Notes: a model not told the origin generated them from the sequence alone. DNA of 64,000 nt from an uncultured Bacteroidales bacterium (GCA_903959905.1 CAJBYO010000025.1:1-64000); one strand, 5' to 3'. Shown: positions 26,453 through 35,576, counted from the stretch's first letter. Numbers and translations: made by a program.

Positions 26453-28300
26453 TTAAATTTTAAATTTCGTATGCAGCTCATCGTAAGAAATGACCAGCAT
26501 TGTTGGCTTTCCCTCGGGAGAGATGCCGGGTGCCTTGCAGGCAAAAAGATTTTCTATCAGGGCATCCACCTCTTCCTGGTGCATTTTCCTGCCGCGTTTA
26601 ACGGCAAGCTTTTTTGCCATGGCCCTGGCCAGCATCTGCGCCTGGTCGCTTTTATGATCCTGTCCCGGTGATTTGAGAGATTCGATCACTGATTCTATGA
26701 ACATCCTGACATCGGTTTTTTCAAGGGTCACGGGCAGAGCATGTACAACAAATGTGCCGTTTCCAAAGTCATTGATTTCAAATCCCATTTGCCTGAAATA
26801 GTCTGACCATTCAAGGAAAAACTGGGCGTCATCCGGACTGAGTGTGATGGTCTGTGGTATAAGCTGGTGCTGGCCGTGGCCCGATCCCGGCTTATTCTCT
26901 TCAATGAAACGCTCATAAAGCACACGTTCATGGGCATGCTGCTGATCTAAGATGATGACACCCGACTTCGTGTTCGTTACAATAAATGACTGCTGAACCT
27001 GGATTCCCCGGTTGCGTTCCAGTCCTTTTTCCTGTGTTGATGCTGAAGTTGGATCTTCGGAACCTGCAATTGCCTGCGGGAATTGAATCGGCATGGAAGC
27101 GGGCGGCTGGGTTTCATAAAGTTCGCGCCAACCCTGGATGGGGGCAGCAGGAGGGGGGGTGAAAGAAAAACTGGTCTGGGGCTGTAATTTCTTTTCAAAC
27201 GGGTTAAAGTTCGGATTTACCGTAATGACAGGCTGTCTGATGGGTTTGTCAGCCGGAAAAACAGGTACATTCATGCTCTGTTCTGTCTCAAAATCAAGGG
27301 CGGGTGACAGGCTGAACTTCCCGATTGCCTGTTTAACTGCAGCATTCAGAATGGCAAAAATGCTTTTTATATCCTGGAAGTTGATCTCTGTCTTGGTTGG
27401 ATGGATATTGACATCAATGGTCTGGGGATCCACCTCCAGGTAAATAAAATAGGAAGGTACCGAATCTGTGGGAATCAACTCACGGAAAGCGTTTTCAACG
27501 GCAAAGTGGAGAAAAGGGCTTTTCATGAACCTGCCATTTGTAAAGAAGAACTGCTCTCCCCGTGTTTTCTTGGCAAATTCCGGTTTGCCGATGAATCCGG
27601 TTATGTTGACAAGGTCACTTTGCTGCTCAACAGGAATGAGCCGTTGCCCATAGGATGCACCGTAGAGGTTGATAATTCTCTGCTTCAGGTTTCCTGCCGG
27701 AAGATGGAACAACGTTTTATCCTGGTTGTAGAAGGTGAAAACAATATCCGGGTTGACCAGGGCCACCCTGAAAAAGGCTTCAATGATATATTTTAACTCA
27801 AGGGTATTTGATTTCAGAAAATTTCTGCGGGCGGGGACATTGAAAAAAAGGTTTTTTACGCTGATGGTGGTTCCGTTCGGGCAACTCACGGGAGATTGTT
27901 CCTTGAATTCACTGCCTTCAATGATGACGCAGGTTCCGACCTCATCTTCATGCCGCTTTGTTTTTACTTCCACCTGGGCGATGGAAGCAACGGACGCCAG
28001 CGCTTCGCCCCGAAACCCCATGGTACGGATGGAGAGGAGATCGTCGGCTTTCTGGATTTTGGATGTGGCGTGTCGTTCAAAGCACATACGCGCATCTCTT
28101 TCCGACATGCCGCAGCCGTTGTCGGTAACCTGGATCAGCAGTTTGCCGGAATCCCTGATGACAAGTTTGATGTCGGTGGCACCGGCATCAATGGTGTTTT
28201 CAAGTAATTCCTTAACAGCGGAAGCAGGCCGTTGAACCACTTCACCGGCAGCGATCTGATTGGCAACCGAATCGGGAAGGAGGCGAATAATGTCACTCAT
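26453..28300 (-). CDS. mutL: DNA mismatch repair protein MutL
   Basis: A GHKL ATPase that couples MutS mismatch recognition to strand incision. The 615-aa product has NQIAAGEVVQRPASAVKELL (ATPase motif I, near 16-35), DNGCGM, ATSKI and GFRGEALASVASIA. The Pro-rich linker (about 340-430) precedes the C-terminal dimerisation domain. That domain has DQQHAHERVLYE, close to the DQHAxxE endonuclease metal motif, so it may nick DNA as non-methyl-directed MutL proteins do. ATG 28300 matches the family N-terminus MSDIIRLLPDSVA; an earlier ATG would include the promoter. The -7 box ends 4 nt before the ATG, so the mRNA may be leaderless. It heads the rhomboid-EEP-uvrB run. Confidence 0.96.
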   Translation of the reverse strand: MSDIIRLLPDSVANQIAAGEVVQRPASAVKELLENTIDAGATDIKLVIRDSGKLLIQVTDNGCGMSERDARMCFERHATSKIQKADDLLSIRTMGFRGEALASVASIAQVEVKTKRHEDEVGTCVIIEGSEFKEQSPVSCPNGTTISVKNLFFNVPARRNFLKSNTLELKYIIEAFFRVALVNPDIVFTFYNQDKTLFHLPAGNLKQRIINLYGASYGQRLIPVEQQSDLVNITGFIGKPEFAKKTRGEQFFFTNGRFMKSPFLHFAVENAFRELIPTDSVPSYFIYLEVDPQTIDVNIHPTKTEINFQDIKSIFAILNAAVKQAIGKFSLSPALDFETEQSMNVPVFPADKPIRQPVITVNPNFNPFEKKLQPQTSFSFTPPPAAPIQGWRELYETQPPASMPIQFPQAIAGSEDPTSASTQEKGLERNRGIQVQQSFIVTNTKSGVIILDQQHAHERVLYERFIEENKPGSGHGQHQLIPQTITLSPDDAQFFLEWSDYFRQMGFEINDFGNGTFVVHALPVTLEKTDVRMFIESVIESLKSPGQDHKSDQAQMLARAMAKKLAVKRGRKMHQEEVDALIENLFACKAPGISPEGKPTMLVISYDELHTKFKI

Positions 28301-28304
28301 CACA

Positions 28305-28312
28305 CAAAAGTA
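28305..28312 (-). promoter_or_regulatory. -7 box directly abutting mutL
   Basis: The minus strand reads TACTTTTG, with only GTGTG-like bases before the ATG at 28300. This spacing places the predicted transcription start at or next to the start codon. Confidence 0.5.
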
Positions 28313-28326
28313 CCCAATAAAATAAA

Positions 28327-28353
28327 GCACCATTGAAATTTCTTCAATGGTGC
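28327..28353 (-). terminator. Terminator after the DUF6580 gene
   Basis: GCACCATTGAA (28327-28337) pairs perfectly with 28343-28353 over 11 bp with a 5-nt loop. On the minus strand it is followed by TTTATTTTATT, separating the DUF6580 gene from the mutL promoter. Confidence 0.8.
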
Positions 28354-28418
28354 AAAACGATTACAGTGTTCCTCAGAAAATTCCTTTTTACCCGCGAAAA
28401 GGATTTAGTGCCGTTCGA

Positions 28419-28979
28419 TTAAAACCTGGACCTGTCCAGAACAGGAAACCTCATCTGTACAAGATAGAAGGCCCCATAGAACAATGCACTGAAAAAAGTG
28501 GTTCCAAGAAGATCATTCATGAAGAATGAAAATCCGTTTGTTGTATCACGGAAAAACATCAGGCCGGCAGCATAGCATTCACCAAGGCCAATAATGGTTT
28601 GTGGGTAATACGGACTGGCGGTCCATGAGAAAAAATTCGTTATCAGGAAAAAGATAACAGCTGATGAAACTGATGCCAGCATGACAGATCCCACATTGAC
28701 TTTTTTTCGGATCGCGATACCAATAAGAACCGTGATGGCAAAACTAATGTAAACAGCAGGCATATTGGCATGCAGACCAATAACGAGATCGCTTATGAAC
28801 ATCGCGGCGATCGGAATGGCGAAAGCATATTGCTTTCTGTCGAAATAGGTACCAGCAAAAAGAGCCATGGCTGCTATTGGCGTAAAGTTTGGCCAATGCG
28901 GCAGCAACCTTAACAAGGCTGCAGTAAGAATAACAGAGAAAACAGCAATAAATCTAGGATTGATAGACTTATATTTCAT
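28419..28979 (-). CDS. DUF6580-family membrane protein (ECF S-component-like)
   Basis: A 186-aa inner-membrane protein with about five to six hydrophobic segments and little soluble sequence. NFTPIAAMALFAGTYF near residue 30 and the MFISDLVIGLH segment are typical of the DUF6580 family, thought to be related to substrate-binding components of ECF transporters. Substrate is unknown; a vitamin or cofactor precursor is a family-level guess. No EcfA/EcfT partners are nearby. It has its own -7 box and terminator, so it is monocistronic. Confidence 0.75.
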   Translation of the reverse strand: MKYKSINPRFIAVFSVILTAALLRLLPHWPNFTPIAAMALFAGTYFDRKQYAFAIPIAAMFISDLVIGLHANMPAVYISFAITVLIGIAIRKKVNVGSVMLASVSSAVIFFLITNFFSWTASPYYPQTIIGLGECYAAGLMFFRDTTNGFSFFMNDLLGTTFFSALFYGAFYLVQMRFPVLDRSRF

Positions 28980-29002
28980 TAATATATTAAGTTTAGAATG
29001 TA

Positions 29003-29010
29003 CAAAAATA
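29003..29010 (-). promoter_or_regulatory. -7 box of the DUF6580 gene
   Basis: The minus strand reads TATTTTTG, followed by TAC, 23 nt upstream of the start codon. Confidence 0.5.
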
Positions 29011-29054
29011 GTAAATCATTTTAACAAAAGTCAAGTCTTTTGAAAAATAGTTGG

Positions 29055-29062
29055 TAATTTTG
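29055..29062 (+). promoter_or_regulatory. -7 box of the amidohydrolase gene
   Basis: TAATTTTG followed by GCA lies 29 nt upstream of the ATG. Confidence 0.5.
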
Positions 29063-29091
29063 GCAAACCAGCATTAAACCAATATCTTAAC

Positions 29092-30726
29092 ATGAATTTG
29101 CACATTTTATTTTCATCTTTGCTGACACTTTGGTTGTTCAACGGGAGTATGCAAAAGAAAGAGAAAGTTGACCTAATTGTCACAAACGGAACGATATACA
29201 CCGTAAACGAATCCGGAACCCGGGCAGAGGCGATGGCTGTTCGCCAGGGAAAGATCATCGCCATCGGCTCACAAGCAGCGATAGGATCAGGATATGACGG
29301 CACCACCCTTGACGTGAAGGGAAAGTTCATATATCCGGGCTTTATTGACGCACACTGTCACTTTGTCGGATATGCTCTTGGTTTGCAATATGTTGACCTT
29401 TTCGGTTGCAAATCGTTCGATGAGGTGCTTGCCCGGTTGCAAAAGGAAAAAAGTTCGGGTAGCGGCAAATGGCTGGTAGGCCGTGGATGGGATCAGAATA
29501 TATGGCAGCATAAGAGTTTTCCCGACAACAGCAGGCTGAATGTGCTTTTCCCAGATAATCCGGTGATGCTGATCCGGGTTGACGGACATGTTGTACTTGC
29601 CAACCGGGAAGCCCTTAAACTTGCCGGAATCGGCGTCAGCAATAAATTCGGGGATGCACAGGTTGAAATGAAAAACGGCACACTGACAGGTATTTTAAGC
29701 GAAACTGCTGCCGACCTGATGCGGGAAACTGTTCCGATGCCCACGAATCCTGAACTTGCTGAACTGTTGAAAAGAGCGGAGAAGCAGTGCTTTGGCGCTG
29801 GCCTCACCACAGTAAGCGATGCCGGTTTGGACTATGATCAGGTTATGCAACTGGATGCCCTGCAAAAGGCGGGGACAATTAAAATGCAGGTTTATGCCAT
29901 GCTGACCCCCAATAAGCGGAACCTTGAGGAACTGGTTAAAAAGGGAATATTCCAGACAGGTAAACTGGTTGTCAGGTCGATAAAAATATACGCGGATGGC
30001 AGCCTGGGCAGTCGCACTGCAAAGCTCAAATCGCCGTATGCTGATGCCCCGGAAAGTTCAGGAATCATCGTCAACCATCCTGATTCAATTCGGTATTTAT
30101 GTAGAGTGGCTTATGATCATGGTTACCAGGTGAATACACATTGTATCGGTGATTCGGCTAACAGCCTGATACTGCAAATCTACGGTGAACTGCTCCGCGG
30201 GAGGAACGACCTGAGGTGGCGGATCGAACATGCGCAGGTCGTTGATCCGGCTGATGTGCATTCTTTCGGGGACTATTCTGTTATCCCGTCTGTGCAGGCC
30301 ACGCATGCCACCTCCGACATGAGATGGGCGCAGGACAGGCTGGGGGTGAACCGCATCCGTGGTGCATATGCTTATAAGGACCTGATGCTGCAAAATGGCT
30401 GGATTGCCAATGGTACTGATTTTCCCATTGAGAACATCTCGCCTGTATCCACATTTTATGCAGCCGTTGCAAGAATGGACAATGACGGGTTTCCCGAAGG
30501 CGGTTATATGATGGAGAATGCATTATCACGTGCAGATGCATTGCGATCCATAACGGTCTGGGCTGCAAGAGCAGATTTTATGGAAAAATCAAAAGGGAGC
30601 CTGGAAGTTGGAAAAGATGCCGATTTTGTGGTACTTGACCAGGATATCATGAACATCCCGGCGCGGAACATCCCGCAGACAAAAGTTATAAAGACTTTCA
30701 TTGGCGGGGCAGTGGTGTTCCAATAA
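29092..30726 (+). CDS. YtcJ-like metal-dependent amidohydrolase
   Basis: A 544-aa amidohydrolase-superfamily enzyme of the YtcJ/Amidohydro_3 type. The first 20 residues are hydrophobic (LHILFSSLLTLWLFNGS), consistent with export. The beta-sandwich start VDLIVTNGTIYTVNES is followed by the metal site YPGFIDAHCHFVGY (HxH, near 84-86). Later ligands are in VNTHCIGDSANSL, RIEHAQVVDP and the Asp in WIANGTDFPIE. The C-terminus SLEVGKDADFVVLDQDI closes the small domain. It hydrolyses an N-acyl or cyclic amide of unknown identity. It stands alone; an imperfect inverted repeat follows its stop. Confidence 0.88.
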   Translation: MNLHILFSSLLTLWLFNGSMQKKEKVDLIVTNGTIYTVNESGTRAEAMAVRQGKIIAIGSQAAIGSGYDGTTLDVKGKFIYPGFIDAHCHFVGYALGLQYVDLFGCKSFDEVLARLQKEKSSGSGKWLVGRGWDQNIWQHKSFPDNSRLNVLFPDNPVMLIRVDGHVVLANREALKLAGIGVSNKFGDAQVEMKNGTLTGILSETAADLMRETVPMPTNPELAELLKRAEKQCFGAGLTTVSDAGLDYDQVMQLDALQKAGTIKMQVYAMLTPNKRNLEELVKKGIFQTGKLVVRSIKIYADGSLGSRTAKLKSPYADAPESSGIIVNHPDSIRYLCRVAYDHGYQVNTHCIGDSANSLILQIYGELLRGRNDLRWRIEHAQVVDPADVHSFGDYSVIPSVQATHATSDMRWAQDRLGVNRIRGAYAYKDLMLQNGWIANGTDFPIENISPVSTFYAAVARMDNDGFPEGGYMMENALSRADALRSITVWAARADFMEKSKGSLEVGKDADFVVLDQDIMNIPARNIPQTKVIKTFIGGAVVFQ

Positions 30727-30761
30727 TAAATAACGTTGTTTCCATAGGAAATAAATAATAA

Positions 30762-30847
30762 AACCGCAGAGACGCAGAGACGCGGAGAAGGTTCAACTGT
30801 ATCATAATCAAAACCAAAATTCTCTGCGACTTTGCGCCTCTGCGGTT
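30762..30847. repeat. Imperfect 28-bp inverted repeat
   Basis: Arms 30762-30789 and 30820-30847 pair with 24 of 28 positions and a 30-nt loop. The arms are built on AACCGCAGAG and GCAGAGAA motifs, a sequence style I associate with dispersed intergenic repeats in Bacteroidota. It lies between convergent genes and encodes nothing. Confidence 0.6.
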
Positions 30848-30899
30848 AAAAAACCTTTAGAGACAGCCTTTTTTATTGATAATGTACCTTTTGTTGGTT

Positions 30900-32705
30900 T
30901 TACTCTTTTGCTAGTCTGGAAATCAGCATTTTATCGCCAGACGTTGTTTCGCTGAAGAAATAGAGAAAGTCGCCGGTTGAAAGCACATTGTTGCTTGGGT
31001 ATAAATAATATCTCCTTTTTTCATCTTCTCCCAGTGTTTTAAAGTCGGACGGTTTCTGGGTTTTAAGATCGATGTTGCCATATTCAATGGAGTACAGCGG
31101 AGTATAAGTAGTCACTGTGGTTGTTGTATTACTGAAATAATCCGTAGATGAACTTGATTCCTTTTCAATCGCCTTGCAGATATTCAGGATCCAGTTCAAT
31201 TTTGTTTTGTCGGCGCTTTCATAAACTGAGCTCATCGTGGGGATCATGTCGGCAGTTAAAGGGGAGTGGTTAAAAAATCCCTTCCTGTTTTTCTGATCTA
31301 CGCTCACAGTGTAGTTTTTAATCAGTTCACCTTTCTCGGTGAAGTGTAACAGGTACATTCCTTTATAGATGCTGCCCGCCTTAGTTTTTTTAAAGTCCTG
31401 GATACTAAGAACGATGCTCTTATCACTTAAAAAATCAACATTGCGAACAGTGAACATGTTGCCGTCGAACTTCAACGGTTTCTTCATATCGGGCGGGCAG
31501 GCTGCTTTCTCATTCACCTCGTCAATTTCAGTGAGTTTGCTTCCGGCAGCCCCGTCACGCAATCTGCAAAATACAAACGAATTGTATTTCAGCATATCCA
31601 ACTGAGTGTCAACAGCTTCCTGTGTAACTCCAACTTCATCCTTGCCTGAGAATGTGTTCCCCATTTTTGCGAAACCGGAAAACGCCCCGCCTCCGGAGGT
31701 GTTGGCCATTGCCTGGTCAGCCGCATCATTGCTGGTGGTGGCAACACATCCCGTTTTGAAGATCTGATTGATATATTTGCTTTCCTTACCGCTTCCCATG
31801 CCATAAACCAGCACTGCGTTCTCTTTTTCATACGCATCGATGATACGCCAGCCCACGGTAGGGGCCATAAATTTGATGCGTTCAACTATTTTTCCTTCCG
31901 GTGATATCCTGAGATATTCAAATGCATGAGGGTCAGGAGCAGTATTCTTCCTGATCACATCCGTCGGAGCATAGATAAGGATCCAGTCTCTTGGCAGGTC
32001 GTCATTTTCAACAGTTTCGCTTAAATCATCCTTCAACGGCTGCGAATAAACACAAGTCATGGAATACGGGAATTCAATTTTCTCCAATACCTGGACATTC
32101 AAATCGTTATCACTTTTCAGCAGGTCGTAGCTGGCAAACATCTTATCCTTTGGGTCACTTGCATTGACGGCCATGGCGAAGATATTGCTGTCGCGTTCTA
32201 CTTCATAAGCTCCGCCATAGAATTTATATTTTTTACCACTCTCATTTTTTGGTTTTACCTTATCCAGCAGTTTCACTTTCCTGGCGTACTGGCCTGTCCA
32301 CCAATTGTAACTGGCAGTAATCCTTTTTTTACGGAGCACAAAATCCGCGCTGTAATTTGCCGATACCGAGATGTTATTGGCTAAAAAAAAGTCTCCTTTA
32401 TAGTTGAACCATTTCCATTTTTTCCTTGCTTTTTCAACTTCCATTTCATCTTTATCAACTCCCAGCAAATTAGCTTCTTTATCATAGTGATAAATTTCTG
32501 TTTTGATTTTCCGCTTGGATGAGGGGAGGATGTAAATCATGTCAAAATTTCCGTTCTCTGTTTCTTCTACCTTGCCAAGGTAGCCTCTTTTAGCTTTTCT
32601 CGAAATTTCATAATCTTTCTCGAGCATCATTTTTTGCGCAAAAAGTGACGGCACATTGAAGATGGCGAGAAAGAGCAATGCAATTAAAAAATTTGATTTT
32701 TTCAT
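30900..32705 (-). CDS. Secreted protein of unknown function
   Basis: A 601-aa protein with a clear Sec signal peptide (MKKSNFLIALLFLAIFNVPS, cut near FAQ). I do not recognise a domain. The body is Lys- and aromatic-rich, with alternating strand-like segments (FPYSMTCVYSQ, DWILIYAPTD, KSIVLSIQDF, YLYFFSETTSGDKM), which could be a degenerate beta-propeller. There is no T9SS tail, lipobox or OMP C-terminal Phe, so the periplasm is the likely location. A -7 box is found 130 nt upstream, giving a long leader. It is the last gene before the lipid-type island and probably not part of it. Confidence 0.75.
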   Translation of the reverse strand: MKKSNFLIALLFLAIFNVPSLFAQKMMLEKDYEISRKAKRGYLGKVEETENGNFDMIYILPSSKRKIKTEIYHYDKEANLLGVDKDEMEVEKARKKWKWFNYKGDFFLANNISVSANYSADFVLRKKRITASYNWWTGQYARKVKLLDKVKPKNESGKKYKFYGGAYEVERDSNIFAMAVNASDPKDKMFASYDLLKSDNDLNVQVLEKIEFPYSMTCVYSQPLKDDLSETVENDDLPRDWILIYAPTDVIRKNTAPDPHAFEYLRISPEGKIVERIKFMAPTVGWRIIDAYEKENAVLVYGMGSGKESKYINQIFKTGCVATTSNDAADQAMANTSGGGAFSGFAKMGNTFSGKDEVGVTQEAVDTQLDMLKYNSFVFCRLRDGAAGSKLTEIDEVNEKAACPPDMKKPLKFDGNMFTVRNVDFLSDKSIVLSIQDFKKTKAGSIYKGMYLLHFTEKGELIKNYTVSVDQKNRKGFFNHSPLTADMIPTMSSVYESADKTKLNWILNICKAIEKESSSSTDYFSNTTTTVTTYTPLYSIEYGNIDLKTQKPSDFKTLGEDEKRRYYLYPSNNVLSTGDFLYFFSETTSGDKMLISRLAKE

Positions 32706-32834
32706 GTTATGGTTTATAGGTGATTGTTTGTAAATGGTTAATTAGCTTAAAAACCTGAGCAGGATTTTGGTCATATAAAATGGAATAACCTTGCCAGATG
32801 CAGGACAGCGGATAAATGTTATAGTATATTTAGA

Positions 32835-32842
32835 CAAAATTA
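32835..32842 (-). promoter_or_regulatory. Possible -7 box of the secreted-protein gene
   Basis: The minus strand reads TAATTTTG, 129 nt upstream of the start. It lies in the AT-rich 180-nt spacer after the PaaK-like gene. The long leader makes this less certain. Confidence 0.4.
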
Positions 32843-32885
32843 AAATAAAATTTAATTCTGCCAAAATAATTAATGAAAAAGAGGA

Positions 32886-34193
32886 TTATTTGCGGTTGTC
32901 GATGAATTTGACAGGTTTGCGGCTCATTTCAGGAAACTGCATTTTCTGAACATCACTTTCCGGAACGAAAAAGATCAGTGGCACCACTCTCAAACGGGCC
33001 CTGAAATGATCCTTGATATCGTTTTCCTTTTCTTCTCCGATCCCGTTGCCGCTGAGATGAATCCTGATCTCGTCGGTGCCGATCTGGTTCGTGCAAACCT
33101 CAACAACGTAATTTGAGACATAGGGAATATTGTCGAGGATATCATAAAGCGCAGGAGGGAAGATGGTCGTCCCTTTGTATTTGATCATCTGGTTCTTTCT
33201 GCCGATGATAGGCCCCAGCCGGATGGTATTCCTGCCACAACGACAAGGGGTGCTGAAATGGTGGCAGATATCCCCGGTTTTAAACCTGAGCAACGGCATT
33301 CCTTCCACACCAAGGGTTGTAATGGTCACTTCTCCTGCTTCGCCTTCAGCAACCGGCATGTCCTGATCGTCAAGGAATTCAACGATGATCAGTTCAGGGT
33401 GGTGATGCCCCCCGCTGCCTTCTGAACATTCAGTAAAGGAAGTTGCCATTTCTGTGGAAGCGTAAGTGGAAAACAGCCGGATGTCCCATTTATCCGAAAT
33501 CCTTTTGCCAAGTGTGTTAAGCGACAGGTCGCTGTTTCGAAGGGGTTCGCCGATACAGATGGCTTTTTGTATGGAGGATGACCTGTAGTCGATGCCATGG
33601 TTTTCGGCATAATCAATGATCTTCAGGATGAAGGATGGCACGGTTACAATGGCATCCGGCCTGATTCGTTGAATGGTGTCCCACTGCAGTTCGGGTATAC
33701 CGCTTCCAACCCTGACCACACTGGCACCAAGCATCCGTATACCCAGGAAATAGGCCAGTCCTGCCATAAACCGGCGGTCGATGGTGGTCATAAGCTGATA
33801 GACTTCGCCGGGGTGGCCGGCGGCACAGGTAAAGGAGATTGCTTCGTTGTATGCCAGCCGGTCAAGATCTTTGTCGGTGAGGGCAAACGTTACCGGGTCA
33901 CCGAGTGTCCCCGAGGTGGTAATGAAGTCGGTGACTTTATTCCTTGGAACACATAAAAAATCATTGTTATACCTCTGGAGGTCATCTTTCGTGGTAACCG
34001 GGAGGAGAACCAGGTCGGCTGTCGTCCTGATCTTATCGACATTTATATGGTTCCGGTTGAAACTGTCCCGGTAGAAGGGGGAACAGTTATTAAGGTAAGA
34101 AAGTGCCTCCCTGAGCCGGGTATCCTGGTAAGCTGCTATTGCGGAAGGAGATTCACGCTCAATTTCAGGAGTAAAAGGGGAGTTAGTTTTCAT
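32886..34193 (-). CDS. PaaK-like AMP-dependent ligase (phenylacetate--CoA ligase family)
   Basis: A 435-aa adenylate-forming enzyme that would activate a carboxylic acid as acyl-AMP and load it on CoA or an ACP. Motifs are FITTSGTLGDPVTFALTD (AMP/phosphate loop, near 90), RLFSTYASTEMATSF (adenine pocket), PLLRFKTGDIC (ribose-binding Asp) and RLGPIIGRKNQMIKYKG (hinge/C-terminal domain). A CRCG pair before the last motif is common in this family. The start ATG 34193 overlaps the upstream sulfotransferase by 11 nt; ATG 34211 is possible. Its neighbours (sulfotransferase, ACP, BtrH-like protein) suggest it supplies a starter acid. It is the last gene of a leftward operon that begins near 48,581. 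Confidence 0.87.
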   Translation of the reverse strand: MKTNSPFTPEIERESPSAIAAYQDTRLREALSYLNNCSPFYRDSFNRNHINVDKIRTTADLVLLPVTTKDDLQRYNNDFLCVPRNKVTDFITTSGTLGDPVTFALTDKDLDRLAYNEAISFTCAAGHPGEVYQLMTTIDRRFMAGLAYFLGIRMLGASVVRVGSGIPELQWDTIQRIRPDAIVTVPSFILKIIDYAENHGIDYRSSSIQKAICIGEPLRNSDLSLNTLGKRISDKWDIRLFSTYASTEMATSFTECSEGSGGHHHPELIIVEFLDDQDMPVAEGEAGEVTITTLGVEGMPLLRFKTGDICHHFSTPCRCGRNTIRLGPIIGRKNQMIKYKGTTIFPPALYDILDNIPYVSNYVVEVCTNQIGTDEIRIHLSGNGIGEEKENDIKDHFRARLRVVPLIFFVPESDVQKMQFPEMSRKPVKFIDNRK

Positions 34194-35262
34194 GATACCG
34201 GGGTAAGTCATTCAGTTCACTGGCGATGATCGCCTTTTCCTTCTCTGTGAGTGAAAAGGTGTTTTTCTGGTAACCTTCATTGGTCAGGTTATATGCCCTG
34301 ACCCGGGAGGCAAACTCATCTGTAAAGGTCAATCCGATCTCGCTGTACAGGGTTTTCAATACTTCAACAGGCGAGGTTTCCAGTTCTTCAAACCTGACCT
34401 CAACCAGGGTTCCTTGCGGGAGTTCTTTCCTCGCTGTTTCTATGGTTTCCAGCAGTTTCCTGAGCATGATCGTAACCTCATGGAAATCAGGACGTGCTGA
34501 CAGATCGTTCATGGAATTCTGCTTCCTGAGGATATCCCACATATGAATGGTTGAGGGGATGACACAGAAAGGATCGCGGGTGATATGAATGAACTTCGCG
34601 TTGGGGAAAAGTTCAAGAAGAAGCTTGATACGAAAAGAATTGAACGGATTTTTGGAGATGATCCTTTTGTTGCTTTTGAAATAGAGCTTTGTGTAAAAAT
34701 CTTTCACCCTGGCCTTCCATGCCGGCAGTTGTTCTTCAGCAGGAAAAAAGCGGCTGCCATGGTTTAAAAAATACCCTCCGGATTTTGGGAATACAAGATT
34801 CTCCAGTGGCGAGAACGATGTGATGCGGTACAGGGCATACTCATCCTCCTGCGGTTCATCCATGCCGATTTTCACCTGGTCCATGGGACGATGCCTTGAG
34901 ACTACTTTCCTGAAAATAGGACGATAATAGGGATAAGATACCAGGAAACTGTCGGGCACAGCCACCTCAAACAGGGTAGGGGCCTTCAGTTGCGGGTCGA
35001 GGTTCATAAGCTGGTGCAGGTATGTTGAGCCTGTTCTCCAATGGCCGATGATGAAGATGGGGTTGTCGGGCACTGCGGCCCGCATCAGCGCCTTTTTATA
35101 CCTGGCACTTTCTATCCAGCTGAAAAACGAAGACCACACAGCACTTTGCAACAGGAAGGCAAGCCTCAGGAGCGTCCTGGGTTTAACGGTAATCCTGTTT
35201 CTGCTTATAAGCCGAAACAGCTGATCAAGTTTGATTCCGGCAGTCAGGTAGGAATCTTTCAA
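34183..35262 (-). CDS. Sulfotransferase-family protein
   Basis: A 359-aa member of the PAPS-dependent sulfotransferase superfamily. The 5'-phosphosulfate loop PIFIIGHWRTGSTYLHQLM is near residues 78-96. The 3'-phosphate region is FPNAKFIHITRDPFCVIPST, with the RDP motif and a following Ser, near 215-235. The N-terminus (about 30-60) is hydrophobic, suggesting membrane association. It would transfer sulfate to a hydroxyl on a lipid or small molecule. No sulfate-activation genes are in the window. It lies 17 nt after the ACP gene and overlaps the PaaK-like ligase by 11 nt, so the three are co-translated and probably serve one product. Confidence 0.87.
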   Translation of the reverse strand: MKDSYLTAGIKLDQLFRLISRNRITVKPRTLLRLAFLLQSAVWSSFFSWIESARYKKALMRAAVPDNPIFIIGHWRTGSTYLHQLMNLDPQLKAPTLFEVAVPDSFLVSYPYYRPIFRKVVSRHRPMDQVKIGMDEPQEDEYALYRITSFSPLENLVFPKSGGYFLNHGSRFFPAEEQLPAWKARVKDFYTKLYFKSNKRIISKNPFNSFRIKLLLELFPNAKFIHITRDPFCVIPSTIHMWDILRKQNSMNDLSARPDFHEVTIMLRKLLETIETARKELPQGTLVEVRFEELETSPVEVLKTLYSEIGLTFTDEFASRVRAYNLTNEGYQKNTFSLTEKEKAIIASELNDLPRYHEN

Positions 35263-35279
35263 TGTAGGGGAACGTTATT

Positions 35280-35576
35280 TTAAGTTGTCGGATTTTGCCG
35301 TTGTTCTGTGATAAACAAAGCAATAGTGTTGATGGAGCTTATTACCTGTCTCGCAAGGCTCTGGTCGGCAATCCTGATGCCATAGGTTCGCTGTATGGCC
35401 ATGATGATTTCAATGGCGTCGACAGAATCAAGCGTGAGTGCATTGCTGCCCCCGAAGAGCGGCTGATCGTTGTCGACATCGGCCGGATTAATCCCTTCTA
35501 TCGCCAGCGTACTCATGATCAGGTTTTTAATCTCAAGTTTCAACTCCTCTGTTGGTATAGTCATATCTGTAATCAT
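35280..35576 (-). CDS. Acyl carrier protein (first of two)
   Basis: A 98-aa acidic carrier protein. The 4'-phosphopantetheine Ser lies in TLDSVDAIEIIMAIQRTYG, with DSV in place of the usual DSL. Helix 2 then continues as in ACPs. The upstream part (ELKLEIKNLIMSTLAIEGIN) matches helix 1. It carries the growing or starter acyl chain for neighbouring enzymes. It is divergent in sequence from the second ACP at 58283-58591, so the two probably serve different steps. It lies 9 nt after the BtrH-like gene and 17 nt before the sulfotransferase. Confidence 0.9.
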   Translation of the reverse strand: MITDMTIPTEELKLEIKNLIMSTLAIEGINPADVDNDQPLFGGSNALTLDSVDAIEIIMAIQRTYGIRIADQSLARQVISSINTIALFITEQRQNPTT

